Notes: generated from the sequence alone by a model not told the origin. 8,139 bases of DNA from Gammaproteobacteria bacterium (GCA_013042035.1 JABDQX010000322.1:1-8139); one strand, 5' to 3'; shown: positions 1-6,162, numbered from the stretch's first letter. A program made the numbers and translations.

Positions 1-28
1 GAGACGCAGAGGCGCGGAGAAAGAATCT
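1..28. repeat. Short purine-rich imperfect tandem repeat
   Basis: The first 20 bases read as two imperfect copies of a 10-base unit (GAGACGCAGA then GGCGCGGAGA), followed by AAAGAATCT. It lies just inside the terminal repeat at 29-45 and does not match the interior of the complete element at 7755-7940. Similar purine-rich strings occur between genes in many proteobacteria. It is cut by the window edge, so its full extent and nature are unknown. Confidence 0.35.
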
Positions 29-48
29 ATTTTTCAGACACGCTCTAA
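29..48. mobile_element. End of a MITE/IS-like element cut by the window edge
   Basis: Positions 29-49 match 7924-7944, the right end of the complete element, at 20 of 21 bases. The shared core is TTTTTCAGACACGCTC (30-45). It is followed by TAA (46-48), which fits the TNA target duplication expected of IS1031-type members of the IS5 family. The adjoining interior (1-28) differs from the complete element, so this may be another family member or the end of a full insertion sequence lying mostly outside the window. Confidence 0.5.
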
Positions 49-84
49 GAAATGAATTTGCCCGTGCGAGGTTGCACATCAACA

Positions 85-113
85 TGGACGGGTGGGGCCG
101 CTATCTGGATAAT
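85..113 (+). promoter_or_regulatory. Candidate sigma-70-type promoter of the DUF971-UXS-nusB-thiL run
   Basis: TGGACG (85-90, four of six consensus matches) and GATAAT (108-113, five of six) are separated by 17 bases. Transcription would start near 120, leaving a short leader before the gene at 153. A second GATAAT at 131-136 has no upstream partner. This is consensus matching only, and the -35 box is weak. Confidence 0.33.
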
Positions 114-152
114 ACCTTCGCTTCCAACCGGATAATTCTCTGGAGCTAAACC

Positions 153-518
153 ATGACAGAACAAACACCAACACCGACCAAAATCGAATATCACCAACAG
201 TCCCGAATGCTGGACGTCACATTCGGAGATGATAAGCCGTTTCAACTTTCCGCGGAATACCTGCGGGTCTATTCACCGTCCGCCGAGGTTCGTGGGCACG
301 GCCCCGGTCAGGAGACACTGCAAACGGGCAAGGAGCAAGTCAAGATCACAAAGATCGAACCGGTGGGGAACTACGGAATTTGCCTGTTTTTCGACGATGG
401 CCACGACACCGGCATCTATTCTTTCGAAGAAATCCATGAGCTTTGCATATACCAGGAGGGTTACTGGGCGGACTACCTCAAACGTCTCGACGCGGCGGGA
501 TACCAGCGGAAAGGTTGA
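153..518 (+). CDS. DUF971 / gamma-butyrobetaine hydroxylase-like N-terminal domain protein
   Basis: This 121-residue protein consists essentially of a single DUF971 domain, the small domain found at the N-terminus of gamma-butyrobetaine hydroxylases but common as a free-standing protein in proteobacteria. The diagnostic stretch is at about residues 75-95, where GICLFFDDGHDTGIYSFEEI matches the family's conserved FDDGHxTGIYS core. The end, YLKRLDAAG, is also typical. No catalytic oxygenase domain follows, so enzyme activity should not be assumed; the role of stand-alone members is not settled. The ATG at 153 is supported by GGAG at 142-145, seven bases upstream. Its stop codon overlaps the next start codon (TGATG at 516-520), so the next gene is probably translationally coupled. 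The family call is firm and the function unknown. Confidence 0.9.
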   Translation: MTEQTPTPTKIEYHQQSRMLDVTFGDDKPFQLSAEYLRVYSPSAEVRGHGPGQETLQTGKEQVKITKIEPVGNYGICLFFDDGHDTGIYSFEEIHELCIYQEGYWADYLKRLDAAGYQRKG

Positions 519-1498
519 TGTCCCAGAATATGAGAAAACGTAGTCTTGTTACCGGTGGCGCCGGTTTTCTCGGCTCCCACCTGTGCAGTCGGTTGCTCCA
601 GGAAGGGCACGACGTCCTATGTATCGATAACTTCTTTACCGGCACCAAGGACAATATCCTGCATCTTATGGATAATCCGCACTTCGAACTGATGCGGCAC
701 GATGTCACTTTTCCCCTGTATGTGGAGGTCGACGAGATCTACAACCTTGCCTGTCCGGCATCCCCCGTTCATTATCAGCACGATCCGGTACAAACCACCA
801 AGACATCGGTTCACGGCGCCATCAATATGCTGGGATTGGCCAAGCGCATCAAGGGCAGAATCCTTCAGGCCTCTACCAGCGAGATCTATGGCGATCCCCA
901 GATGCACCCGCAACACGAAAGCTACTGGGGCTACGTCAATCCCATTGGTGTGCGATCCTGTTACGACGAAGGCAAGCGTTGCGCCGAAACCCTGTTCTTC
1001 GACTATCACCGCCAGCATGGACTGAACATCAAGGTGGCGCGTATCTTCAACACCTACGGTCCCCGCATGCATCCCAACGACGGTCGCGTGGTTTCCAATT
1101 TCATCGTGCAGGCGCTCAAGGGTAATCCCATCACCATCTATGGCAATGGCGATCAAACCCGTTCTTTTTGCTACGTGGACGACATAATCGAGGGCTTTAT
1201 TCGCTTTATGGACTCGAGCGATGAACTGACCGGTCCCGTGAATCTCGGCAATCCGGGCGAATTCACCATCAAGGCGCTGGCCGAGAGGATCCTCGCGCTG
1301 ACCGGTTCCCATTCCCGGCTTATCTACACCTCCCTGCCCAGTGATGACCCCACGAGACGCCGACCGGATATTACGTTGGCCGAGGAAAAATTAGGTTGGA
1401 CGCCCAAGATTTCGTTGGATAAGGGACTTGAAAGAACCATTGCCTATTTCGATACCCTTCTCGGCAACGCGGATTATTCAGTCACCACAAGCACATGA
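518..1498 (+). CDS. UDP-glucuronate decarboxylase (UDP-xylose synthase) family SDR enzyme
   Basis: This extended short-chain dehydrogenase/reductase of 326 residues is predicted to convert UDP-glucuronate to UDP-xylose using bound NAD+, supplying sugar nucleotide for exopolysaccharide or LPS. The Rossmann glycine motif GGAGFLG is at residues 13-19 and Asp37, expected to bind the NAD ribose, lies in CIDNFFTG. The catalytic groups are Thr120 and Glu122 in ASTSEIYGDP and the Tyr149-xxx-Lys153 pair in GVRSCYDEGKR; that last string is characteristic of UXS rather than of dTDP-glucose dehydratases or GalE. The frame is open upstream to 443, but the ATG at 518 gives a family-typical N-terminus (MSQNMRKRSLVTGG) and overlaps the preceding stop; Met5 is an alternative start. 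It overlaps nusB by ATGA (1495-1498). No glycosyltransferase or capsule genes lie nearby. A related NDP-sugar decarboxylase or epimerase activity is possible. Confidence 0.88.
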   Translation: MSQNMRKRSLVTGGAGFLGSHLCSRLLQEGHDVLCIDNFFTGTKDNILHLMDNPHFELMRHDVTFPLYVEVDEIYNLACPASPVHYQHDPVQTTKTSVHGAINMLGLAKRIKGRILQASTSEIYGDPQMHPQHESYWGYVNPIGVRSCYDEGKRCAETLFFDYHRQHGLNIKVARIFNTYGPRMHPNDGRVVSNFIVQALKGNPITIYGNGDQTRSFCYVDDIIEGFIRFMDSSDELTGPVNLGNPGEFTIKALAERILALTGSHSRLIYTSLPSDDPTRRRPDITLAEEKLGWTPKISLDKGLERTIAYFDTLLGNADYSVTTST

Positions 1499-1917
1499 CA
1501 CACACGGCGAAACATACCCGGGGATTACGAACCCGCGCCCGGCGCGCGGCATTGCAGGCGCTGTATGAATGGGAAATCACCGGCCAGGATATCGTCGCCG
1601 TCACATTTCTGGCGCAATGGGATCTACCCGCCCTGGATGAAGATTATTTCCAGGAATTGGTGCGAGAGATCCCCCGTTGCGTGGGGCGGTTGGACGAGCA
1701 ATTAACGCCCGTGGTCGATCGGCCCTTGCGCCAAATCGATCCCGTTGAACGCGCCATTTTGTGGATCGGTGCCTATGAGTTGGTGTTTCGCTCCGATGTG
1801 CCCTGGCGAGTTGTCGTCAACGAGTCGGTGGAATTGGCGAAATCCTTCGGTGCCGATCAAAGCCACAAATATGTGAATGGCATTCTCGATAAGGTGGCAA
1901 GAGTGGTGCGTGAATAA
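1495..1917 (+). CDS. nusB: Transcription antitermination factor NusB
   Basis: NusB is a small all-helical RNA-binding protein. With NusE (ribosomal protein S10) it binds boxA RNA and promotes antitermination on rRNA operons. The 140-residue length is standard. Family signatures run in order: an Arg-rich start (RTRARRAALQALYEWE, about residues 12-27), the middle segment DEDYFQELVREI, the PLRQIDPVERAILWIGAYEL stretch (about residues 78-97) and the C-terminal VVVNESVELAKSFGADQSHKYVNGILDKVA. All the usual blocks are present, with no truncation or frameshift. The ATG at 1495 lies inside the stop of the sugar-nucleotide gene (ATGA), so translation is probably coupled. A ThiL-family gene follows, as in many gammaproteobacteria where nusB precedes thiL. 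The more common upstream partner ribH/ribE is absent from the window. Confidence 0.95.
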   Translation: MTHTAKHTRGLRTRARRAALQALYEWEITGQDIVAVTFLAQWDLPALDEDYFQELVREIPRCVGRLDEQLTPVVDRPLRQIDPVERAILWIGAYELVFRSDVPWRVVVNESVELAKSFGADQSHKYVNGILDKVARVVRE

Positions 1918-1954
1918 CCCGTCCCGAAAGGGGAACAGCGGTAACCAGGGAAAG

Positions 1955-2953
1955 ATGCAGGGGCAAACCAATGGAGCATCCGACCCATTAGCATCGAATG
2001 ATCCATTGGCCGTAACATCCCTGCCGCCGGGAATGGAGCTTGCCGTTACCGTGGATACCCTGGTCTGCGGTGTTCACTTTCCAACCGACACCCTACCTGC
2101 CGATATCGGTCACAAGGCGCTGGCCGTCAACCTGAGCGATCTTGCCGCCATGGGCGCCGCCCCGGACTGGGCCGTCATGAGCCTTACCATCCCCCGGCGT
2201 GATGAACGTTGGATGTCCGCGTTCCGGAAGGGATTCAATAAACTCGCCGAACAGCACGGTGTTCGGCTCATGGCCTGGGACGTTGGTATCGGCCCGCTGT
2301 CAATGACTATCCAGATCCACGGACAGGTGCCACGCGGTCTTGCCCTTCGCCGTGATTGCGCGCGTCCGGGAGACCTTATCTTCGTGACCGGAACCCTGGG
2401 GGATGCCGGTCTCGCCCTCAAAAACATCCTTGCGGTATCTGGCACCGGGCAGTTTCGGCAGGCGTTGGATATACCCAGCGAATACCGGGCGTTCATCGAA
2501 ACCCGTTTAGCCCGACCCACACCGCGCGTCGCCGAGGGAATCGCGCTCCGGGGAATCGCGACGGCGGCCATCGATATCTCCGATGGATTGATCGCGGATC
2601 TATCCCATATCGTCGAGGCGAGCCATGCCCGTGTGGCGGATTCGGCGGGGTTGATCGCGATGATTGATGTGCAAAAGCTGCCTTTGTCGCCCGCGCTGCA
2701 GTGGCTTTCCGACACACAAGAGGCGTCGCGACTTGCGTTATCATCCGGTGACGATTATGAGCTGTGCTTCACGGTGCCACCGGATCGGTACCGGCGCCTG
2801 CAACAGGCCGCGGAAGGCTTTTCCTGCCCCGTTACCTGCATCGGCCACATGGAAGCACGCCCGGGTGCGCGCCCGGGTGTTCGGTTCCTGGGATCCGAGT
2901 CGGAATCGCACAAGATGCCCCTATCGGGACAGGGCTATAGGCACTTCGAATGA
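1955..2953 (+). CDS. thiL: ThiL-family (thiamine-monophosphate kinase-like) protein with altered active-site motifs
   Basis: ThiL phosphorylates thiamine monophosphate to the diphosphate with ATP and Mg2+. This 332-residue protein (from the ATG at 1955) matches ThiL through most of its length: VTVDTLVCGVHF (32-42), ALAVNLSDLAAMGA (55-68), GPLSM (113-117), DISDGLIADLSHI (207-219), SSGDDYELCF (263-272) and the terminal GYRHF. Two active-site motifs are changed. The usual GxGDDxA near the N-terminus is SNDPLA (14-19), and the usual GGDTTRGP is AWDVGIGP (107-114), keeping only the Asp and the last Gly-Pro. The usual EFxLI start is missing. The frame is otherwise intact, so this is a divergent protein rather than a visible pseudogene. 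A GTG at 1910 overlapping the nusB stop would give a normal-length but still unrelated N-terminus; AGGGA at 1947-1951 favours the ATG. Fold family is certain, kinase activity doubtful. Confidence 0.85.
   Translation: MQGQTNGASDPLASNDPLAVTSLPPGMELAVTVDTLVCGVHFPTDTLPADIGHKALAVNLSDLAAMGAAPDWAVMSLTIPRRDERWMSAFRKGFNKLAEQHGVRLMAWDVGIGPLSMTIQIHGQVPRGLALRRDCARPGDLIFVTGTLGDAGLALKNILAVSGTGQFRQALDIPSEYRAFIETRLARPTPRVAEGIALRGIATAAIDISDGLIADLSHIVEASHARVADSAGLIAMIDVQKLPLSPALQWLSDTQEASRLALSSGDDYELCFTVPPDRYRRLQQAAEGFSCPVTCIGHMEARPGARPGVRFLGSESESHKMPLSGQGYRHFE
2857..2880 (+). repeat. 12-bp tandem duplication inside the ThiL-like gene
   Basis: CGCCCGGGTG occurs at 2858-2867 and again at 2870-2879, with a 12-base period. 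It encodes Ala-Arg-Pro-Gly twice in a row in the C-terminal part of the protein. Because the period is four codons, the frame is kept. It probably arose by replication slippage in a GC-rich loop-coding segment. Confidence 0.6.
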
Positions 2954-3190
2954 CTTGGGCCGCGCGGAATCCATTCCCCCTCTTCGTGGGGCTAAGAGCA
3001 CACAAAACACCTCCCGCCACCTGTCGGTTTTACGCATGAGAGTCTTGATCGCAAACCAAAGTATGTGTACACGTTGTCTATTACCCATGGTACACTTTGA
3101 GCCACAGGGAGGAAGCGGTCTTACGAAGATTTTCTATAACTCTTTCAAACCATATCCGAACGCGCGGCGTTCTGATTGCGAAGCAAAATT

Positions 3191-3634
3191 ATGGATATCG
3201 ATATCGATTTGGCAAGCGGAATCGCTGCCTTCGAGGCAAAAGAATTCCGCCGCGCCACGCAGCTATTGGCCCCGCTCGCCGAGAATGGCAATCCCAACGC
3301 CCAGTTTCGACTCGCCGTGATGTACCAAAATGGCCTGGGAAACGCCCGCAATGAGGTCTTTGCGCAGCAATGGATGCGTAAAGCAGCCGAGGGAGGACTG
3401 GGGATTGCCGAACATGGTTTGGGCTTCATGTATATGGAAGGTGATTGCGTGGACAAGGACGAGGCCGAGGCGGCCGGATGGTTTCGCAAAGCCGCTGATA
3501 AAGGTTTGGTAGGATCAATGACAACGCTTGCCATGATGTATGAAGAGGGCAGGGGGGTCGAAAAAAACCTGGAAGAGGCAAGGCGTTTGTATCGAGAGGC
3601 TGGATTCGACGACCTTCCGGGGAAAGTGTGCTAG
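3191..3634 (+). CDS. Sel1-like repeat (SLR) protein
   Basis: This 147-residue protein is built almost entirely of three consecutive Sel1-like repeats, TPR-related helical pairs of about 36 residues that usually act as protein-binding scaffolds. The repeat units begin near NAQFRLAVMYQNGLG, IAEHGLGFMYMEGDCV and SMTTLAMMYEEGRGV, each followed by a helix ending in WMRKAAEGG, WFRKAADKG or LYREAGFDD. A short N-terminal helical segment (FEAKEFRRATQLLAPLAENG) looks like a degenerate half repeat. No signal peptide or membrane segment is visible, so it is predicted to be cytoplasmic. The ATG at 3191 is preferred over an in-frame TTG at 3176, although neither has a good ribosome binding site. It stands alone: 237 bases separate it from the previous gene and 84 from the next, and I see no convincing promoter or T-tract terminator in these gaps. 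The binding partner is unknown. Confidence 0.85.
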   Translation: MDIDIDLASGIAAFEAKEFRRATQLLAPLAENGNPNAQFRLAVMYQNGLGNARNEVFAQQWMRKAAEGGLGIAEHGLGFMYMEGDCVDKDEAEAAGWFRKAADKGLVGSMTTLAMMYEEGRGVEKNLEEARRLYREAGFDDLPGKVC

Positions 3635-3703
3635 TTCACCTGTGAGAACGGGAAATCGTCAATGCCCTTCGTCGCTTAAGTCTCTCGCTGGAATGACGGT
3701 AGA

Positions 3704-3711
3704 TAAGGAGG
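3704..3711 (+). promoter_or_regulatory. Strong Shine-Dalgarno that decides a GTG start
   Basis: TAAGGAGG, followed by three more G, ends seven bases before the GTG at 3719. It is the best ribosome binding site in the window. It supports the GTG start and argues that this very small gene is real and well translated. Confidence 0.75.
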
Positions 3712-3718
3712 GGGTTCC

Positions 3719-3976
3719 GTGAAAAAATACCAGTGCGCCAATTGCGGCGTCATCAACAAGATCCCGGATGACGCCTCGTTACCGGAATCTTCCTGCTGGT
3801 CGTGCTCACAGCCTTTGAACAACGCAAGAAAACCGGAAGGGACCGGAGAAACGTCCGCAGCGGTGGGATTGATTGGCGGCGCTACGCTGGGGGCATCCAT
3901 CGGCGGTCCCGTGGGGGCCATCGTGGGTGGCATTCTCGGCGCTTTGATCGGCAAGGAAGCCCGGGGGGTGGGTTGA
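3719..3976 (+). CDS. Small zinc-ribbon-like protein with a C-terminal glycine zipper
   Basis: This 85-residue protein has two parts. The N-terminus carries a double CxxC (Cys6/Cys9 in CANC and Cys26/Cys29 in CWSC, 16 residues apart), expected to bind one zinc as a zinc ribbon. After a polar linker, residues 47-78 form an uncharged Gly/Ala-rich hydrophobic stretch with glycines at 50, 54, 58, 62, 66, 70, 74 and 78. That is eight glycines at exact four-residue spacing, a glycine zipper of the kind that packs membrane helices tightly. It could span the membrane as a short hairpin (Pro64 near the middle) or oligomerise. The GTG start has an excellent Shine-Dalgarno. The stop overlaps the next start by one base (TGATG at 3974-3978), suggesting that the two proteins work together. 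I do not recognise a named family, and the function is unknown. Confidence 0.8.
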   Translation: MKKYQCANCGVINKIPDDASLPESSCWSCSQPLNNARKPEGTGETSAAVGLIGGATLGASIGGPVGAIVGGILGALIGKEARGVG

Positions 3977-4317
3977 TGCCGATCGATGCGATGGGAATCG
4001 GCATCATTCTCGGCCTCTTTGTCACCGCGCTTTTCGCGTTCCTGGAATTCCGCCGTCGTCATCATCACATCGATATCCGCAACAATGCCTTTAATATGGT
4101 TCTTATATTCCTTTCGACAAGCGCGATTCCCCCGTTCCTGCAATTGATTTTGGCGGCAATCCTTGATGATCCGGGTAATATGCCGTCCGGATGGCGGACT
4201 TATCTCCCGGCAGCGGCCGTCGCCGGAATGTGGTTCGCGGGAGCACATCTATACCGGATCTTCAGTAAAGTGCTTGGAACCACATCGAAACTCGGCAGCG
4301 AGCCCGATAACAGGTAG
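3976..4317 (+). CDS. Small three-helix integral membrane protein of unknown function
   Basis: This 113-residue protein has three predicted transmembrane segments: about residues 7-25 (GIGIILGLFVTALFAFLEF), 38-63 (from AFNMVLIFLS to LILAAIL) and 77-96 (LPAAAVAGMWFAGAHLYRIF). The strongly basic RRRHHH loop after the first helix suggests, by the positive-inside rule, that this loop is cytoplasmic and the N-terminus outside. The acidic DDPGN loop would then be periplasmic and the C-terminus cytoplasmic. The ATG shares its A with the preceding stop, and the G-rich run at 3963-3973 can serve as ribosome binding site, so translation is probably coupled to the zinc-ribbon/glycine-zipper gene. I do not recognise the family. 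The length, the three clean hydrophobic segments and the coupling argue for a real gene; a role should not be guessed. Confidence 0.72.
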   Translation: MPIDAMGIGIILGLFVTALFAFLEFRRRHHHIDIRNNAFNMVLIFLSTSAIPPFLQLILAAILDDPGNMPSGWRTYLPAAAVAGMWFAGAHLYRIFSKVLGTTSKLGSEPDNR

Positions 4318-4415
4318 AATTGTCTCATCCGGTAAGGCCACCACCATGAAAACTTGACGCAAAATCGGCCCTGTATCTCCCCCGCTCTATTAAAATACGA
4401 AACAGGTAATTTCCA

Positions 4416-5741
4416 ATGAGAAAAGAAAACAAAACGATTCCTGAAGTAACCGCACGCACGCCTCGATTTGTCAGCCAGATAACCCGTGAGACGCTGGCGC
4501 TGATCCTCGCTGGCGGTCGTGGCTCGCGCCTCAAGCACTTGACGTTGTGGCGCGCCAAGCCCGCCGTTCCCTTCGGTGGGAAATTCCGTATTATCGACTT
4601 TCCGCTTTCCAACTGTATCAATTCCGGGATCCGCCGCATTGGAATCCTGACCCAGTACAAATCCCACTCCCTGATTCGCCACGTGCATAAGGGTTGGGGG
4701 TTCCTCCGAGGGGAATTTGGCGAATTCGTCGAGTTATTCCCTGCCTCTCAGCGCACCAGTGAATCCTGGTATGCCGGCACAGCCGATGCCCTCTATCAGA
4801 ATCTCGATCTCATCCGCATCCAAAACCCCAAGTATGTCGTCGTCCTGGCTGGCGATCACATCTACAAGATGGACTACGGCACCATGGTTGCCGCCCATGT
4901 GCAGGCAGGGGCGGAAATGACCGTGGGATGCCTGGAGGTGCCGCTCGCCGATGCCAAGGAATTCGGCGTCATGACGGTCGACAAAGACCACCGCATCATC
5001 GAATTCAACGAAAAACCCGACAATCCGCAGCCCGTACCGGGGAGCACCGATATCGCGCTCGCCTCCATGGGGATCTACGTATTCAATACCGAGTTCCTGT
5101 ACGAGCAGCTCATCAAGGATGCCGACGCGGAAGGTTCCAGCCATGATTTCGGCAAGGACATCATTCCTTCTGTTATCTCTGATCACAAGATTATCGCCTA
5201 TCCGTTCCGCGATCCGATCACCGACAAGCAGGCCTATTGGCGCGATGTGGGTACGGTGGATGCCTTCTGGGAAGCCAATATGGAGCTGGTCAGCATCGAT
5301 CCGGAACTCAATCTTTACGATCAGGTGTGGCCCATCTGGACCTACCAGGAACAACAGCCCCCGGCCAAGTTCATATTCGACGACGATGACAGGCGAGGCA
5401 TGACCGTGGATTCCATGGTCTCCGGCGGTTGCGTTATCTCCGGTGCCACAGTGCGTCGTTCGCTGCTTTTCTCCGCCGTTCGCGTCAATTCCTTCGCCCA
5501 GGTCGAGGACTCCGTCATACTGCCGGAGGTCGATATCGGCCGCAATTGCCGGATCAAAAATGCGGTGATCGACCGCAGTTGCAAGATACCGGAGGGTATG
5601 GTTATCGGTGAGGATCCGAAGGCCGACGCCGAGCGTTTCTACCGCACCGAGAAGGGTATCGTATTGGTCACCCCCGAGATGTTGGGACAAAACATCCACA
5701 TCCATCGTGGGAGTCACGAGGATAGTTTCGATATCGGGTGA
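4416..5741 (+). CDS. glgC: Glucose-1-phosphate adenylyltransferase (ADP-glucose pyrophosphorylase)
   Basis: GlgC makes ADP-glucose from ATP and glucose-1-phosphate, the committed step of bacterial glycogen synthesis. The 441-residue protein aligns along its full length with the Escherichia coli enzyme (431 residues). It has the nucleotidyltransferase signature GGRGSRLK (33-40), FGGKFRIIDFPLSNCINSG (53-71), the catalytic Asp147 in LAGDHIYKMDY and the glucose-1-phosphate lysine Lys200 in IIEFNEKP (E. coli Lys195). The GTVDAFW segment and a C-terminal left-handed beta-helix (about 310-410, SGGCVISGATVRRSLLF onward) follow. At the position of E. coli Lys39, a fructose-1,6-bisphosphate site, this protein has Trp45 (HLTLWRAKPAV), so allosteric control may differ from enterics. 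The ATG at 4416 has only a weak upstream AGG. A strong intrinsic terminator follows. No glgA or glgB is next to it, but malQ lies downstream. Confidence 0.97.
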   Translation: MRKENKTIPEVTARTPRFVSQITRETLALILAGGRGSRLKHLTLWRAKPAVPFGGKFRIIDFPLSNCINSGIRRIGILTQYKSHSLIRHVHKGWGFLRGEFGEFVELFPASQRTSESWYAGTADALYQNLDLIRIQNPKYVVVLAGDHIYKMDYGTMVAAHVQAGAEMTVGCLEVPLADAKEFGVMTVDKDHRIIEFNEKPDNPQPVPGSTDIALASMGIYVFNTEFLYEQLIKDADAEGSSHDFGKDIIPSVISDHKIIAYPFRDPITDKQAYWRDVGTVDAFWEANMELVSIDPELNLYDQVWPIWTYQEQQPPAKFIFDDDDRRGMTVDSMVSGGCVISGATVRRSLLFSAVRVNSFAQVEDSVILPEVDIGRNCRIKNAVIDRSCKIPEGMVIGEDPKADAERFYRTEKGIVLVTPEMLGQNIHIHRGSHEDSFDIG

Positions 5742-5762
5742 TTTTACTCCGCCAAATCATAT

Positions 5763-5787
5763 AGCCCCGCTTCGCGGGGCTTTTTTT
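5763..5787 (+). terminator. Rho-independent terminator after glgC
   Basis: AGCCCCGC (5763-5770) pairs perfectly with GCGGGGCT (5774-5781) around a three-base TTC loop, and T continues through 5787. The eight-base GC-rich stem with a seven-T run is a textbook intrinsic terminator 21 bases after the glgC stop. It should separate glgC transcription from hicB and malQ. Confidence 0.93.
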
Positions 5788-5809
5788 GGAGTACCTTCCC
5801 CCCCACCCT

Positions 5810-5858
5810 CGTTCCCACGCTCCCGCGTAATGGGAACGTATAGTCGCTCAGAGGAGCG
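5810..5858. repeat. REP-like intergenic palindrome
   Basis: CGTTCCCACGC (5810-5820) pairs with GCGT (5825-5828) and TGGGAACG (5831-5838) around a four-base TCCC loop, with a bulged AA. A second small hairpin, CGCTC/GAGCG (5845-5858), follows. The CGTTCCCACGC...GGGAACG pattern resembles a dispersed palindrome common between genes of gammaproteobacteria. It lies between the glgC terminator and hicB. Only one copy is present here, so dispersion is not shown by the window itself. Confidence 0.55.
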
Positions 5859-5964
5859 TTGCAAAAACGCTGGAAATTGCAGACCGCCTTCAGGCTCACT
5901 TCTCGTTGGATTTACGTCACTACTTCAGGGCTCTGTGTTAACGCCAAAATTATCGAGACGGTGA

Positions 5965-6162
5965 ATGATGACAAGACAATTCAATGTCGTGATCGAAAAA
6001 GACGCCGACGGCTTCTTCGTGGCTTCCGTCCCCGTGTTGCGAGGTTGTCATACCCAGGCGAAATCCCTCGATGACCTAATGGAGCGGATTCGGGAGGCCA
6101 TTGAGCTTTGTATCGAGGTCAGCGGATATATCTTGCTTCCGACGCAAGATTTTGAGCGCTAA
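5965..6162 (+). CDS. hicB: HicB-family antitoxin (UPF0150 type), apparently orphan
   Basis: This 65-residue protein matches the short HicB antitoxin domain, an RNase-H-like fold that normally binds and blocks the HicA mRNA interferase. The diagnostic run is FNVVIEKDADGFFVASVPVLRGCHTQAKSLDDLMERIREAIELCIEV (about residues 6-52). The usual continuation after the PTQDF-type segment (family members commonly go on with FVGVQR-like residues) is missing: the protein stops after QDFER, so the C-terminus looks clipped. There is no separate DNA-binding domain. Two ATGs in tandem (5965 and 5968) could start it. The expected hicA gene does not follow; only an eleven-codon hicA-like start (6167-6199) remains before malQ. 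The upstream 106 bases show no convincing promoter. The family call is good; whether the protein still has a role is unclear. Confidence 0.85.
   Translation: MMTRQFNVVIEKDADGFFVASVPVLRGCHTQAKSLDDLMERIREAIELCIEVSGYILLPTQDFER

Noticed and set aside
443..517. Longer N-terminus for the UXS gene
   Set aside because: The extra 25 residues overlap the DUF971 gene and have no family similarity; the ATG at 518 gives the usual N-terminus just before the Rossmann motif.
617..1312. 231-codon open frame on the - strand opposite the UXS gene
   Set aside because: It is a shadow of a gene with complete catalytic motifs, with no family signature of its own.
3045..3073. TTGATC-17-TACACG as a promoter for the Sel1 gene
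   Set aside because: The -10 half matches only three consensus bases and the spot is more than 100 bases from the start codon; too weak to annotate.
4354..4396. TTGACG and TAAAAT upstream of glgC as a promoter
   Set aside because: Each box looks good alone, but the spacer is 31 bases and no alternative partner is at 16-18 bases.
4734..5717. 327-codon open frame on the - strand opposite glgC
   Set aside because: It lies wholly within the well-supported glgC and its translation shows no recognisable domain; it is a codon-bias shadow.
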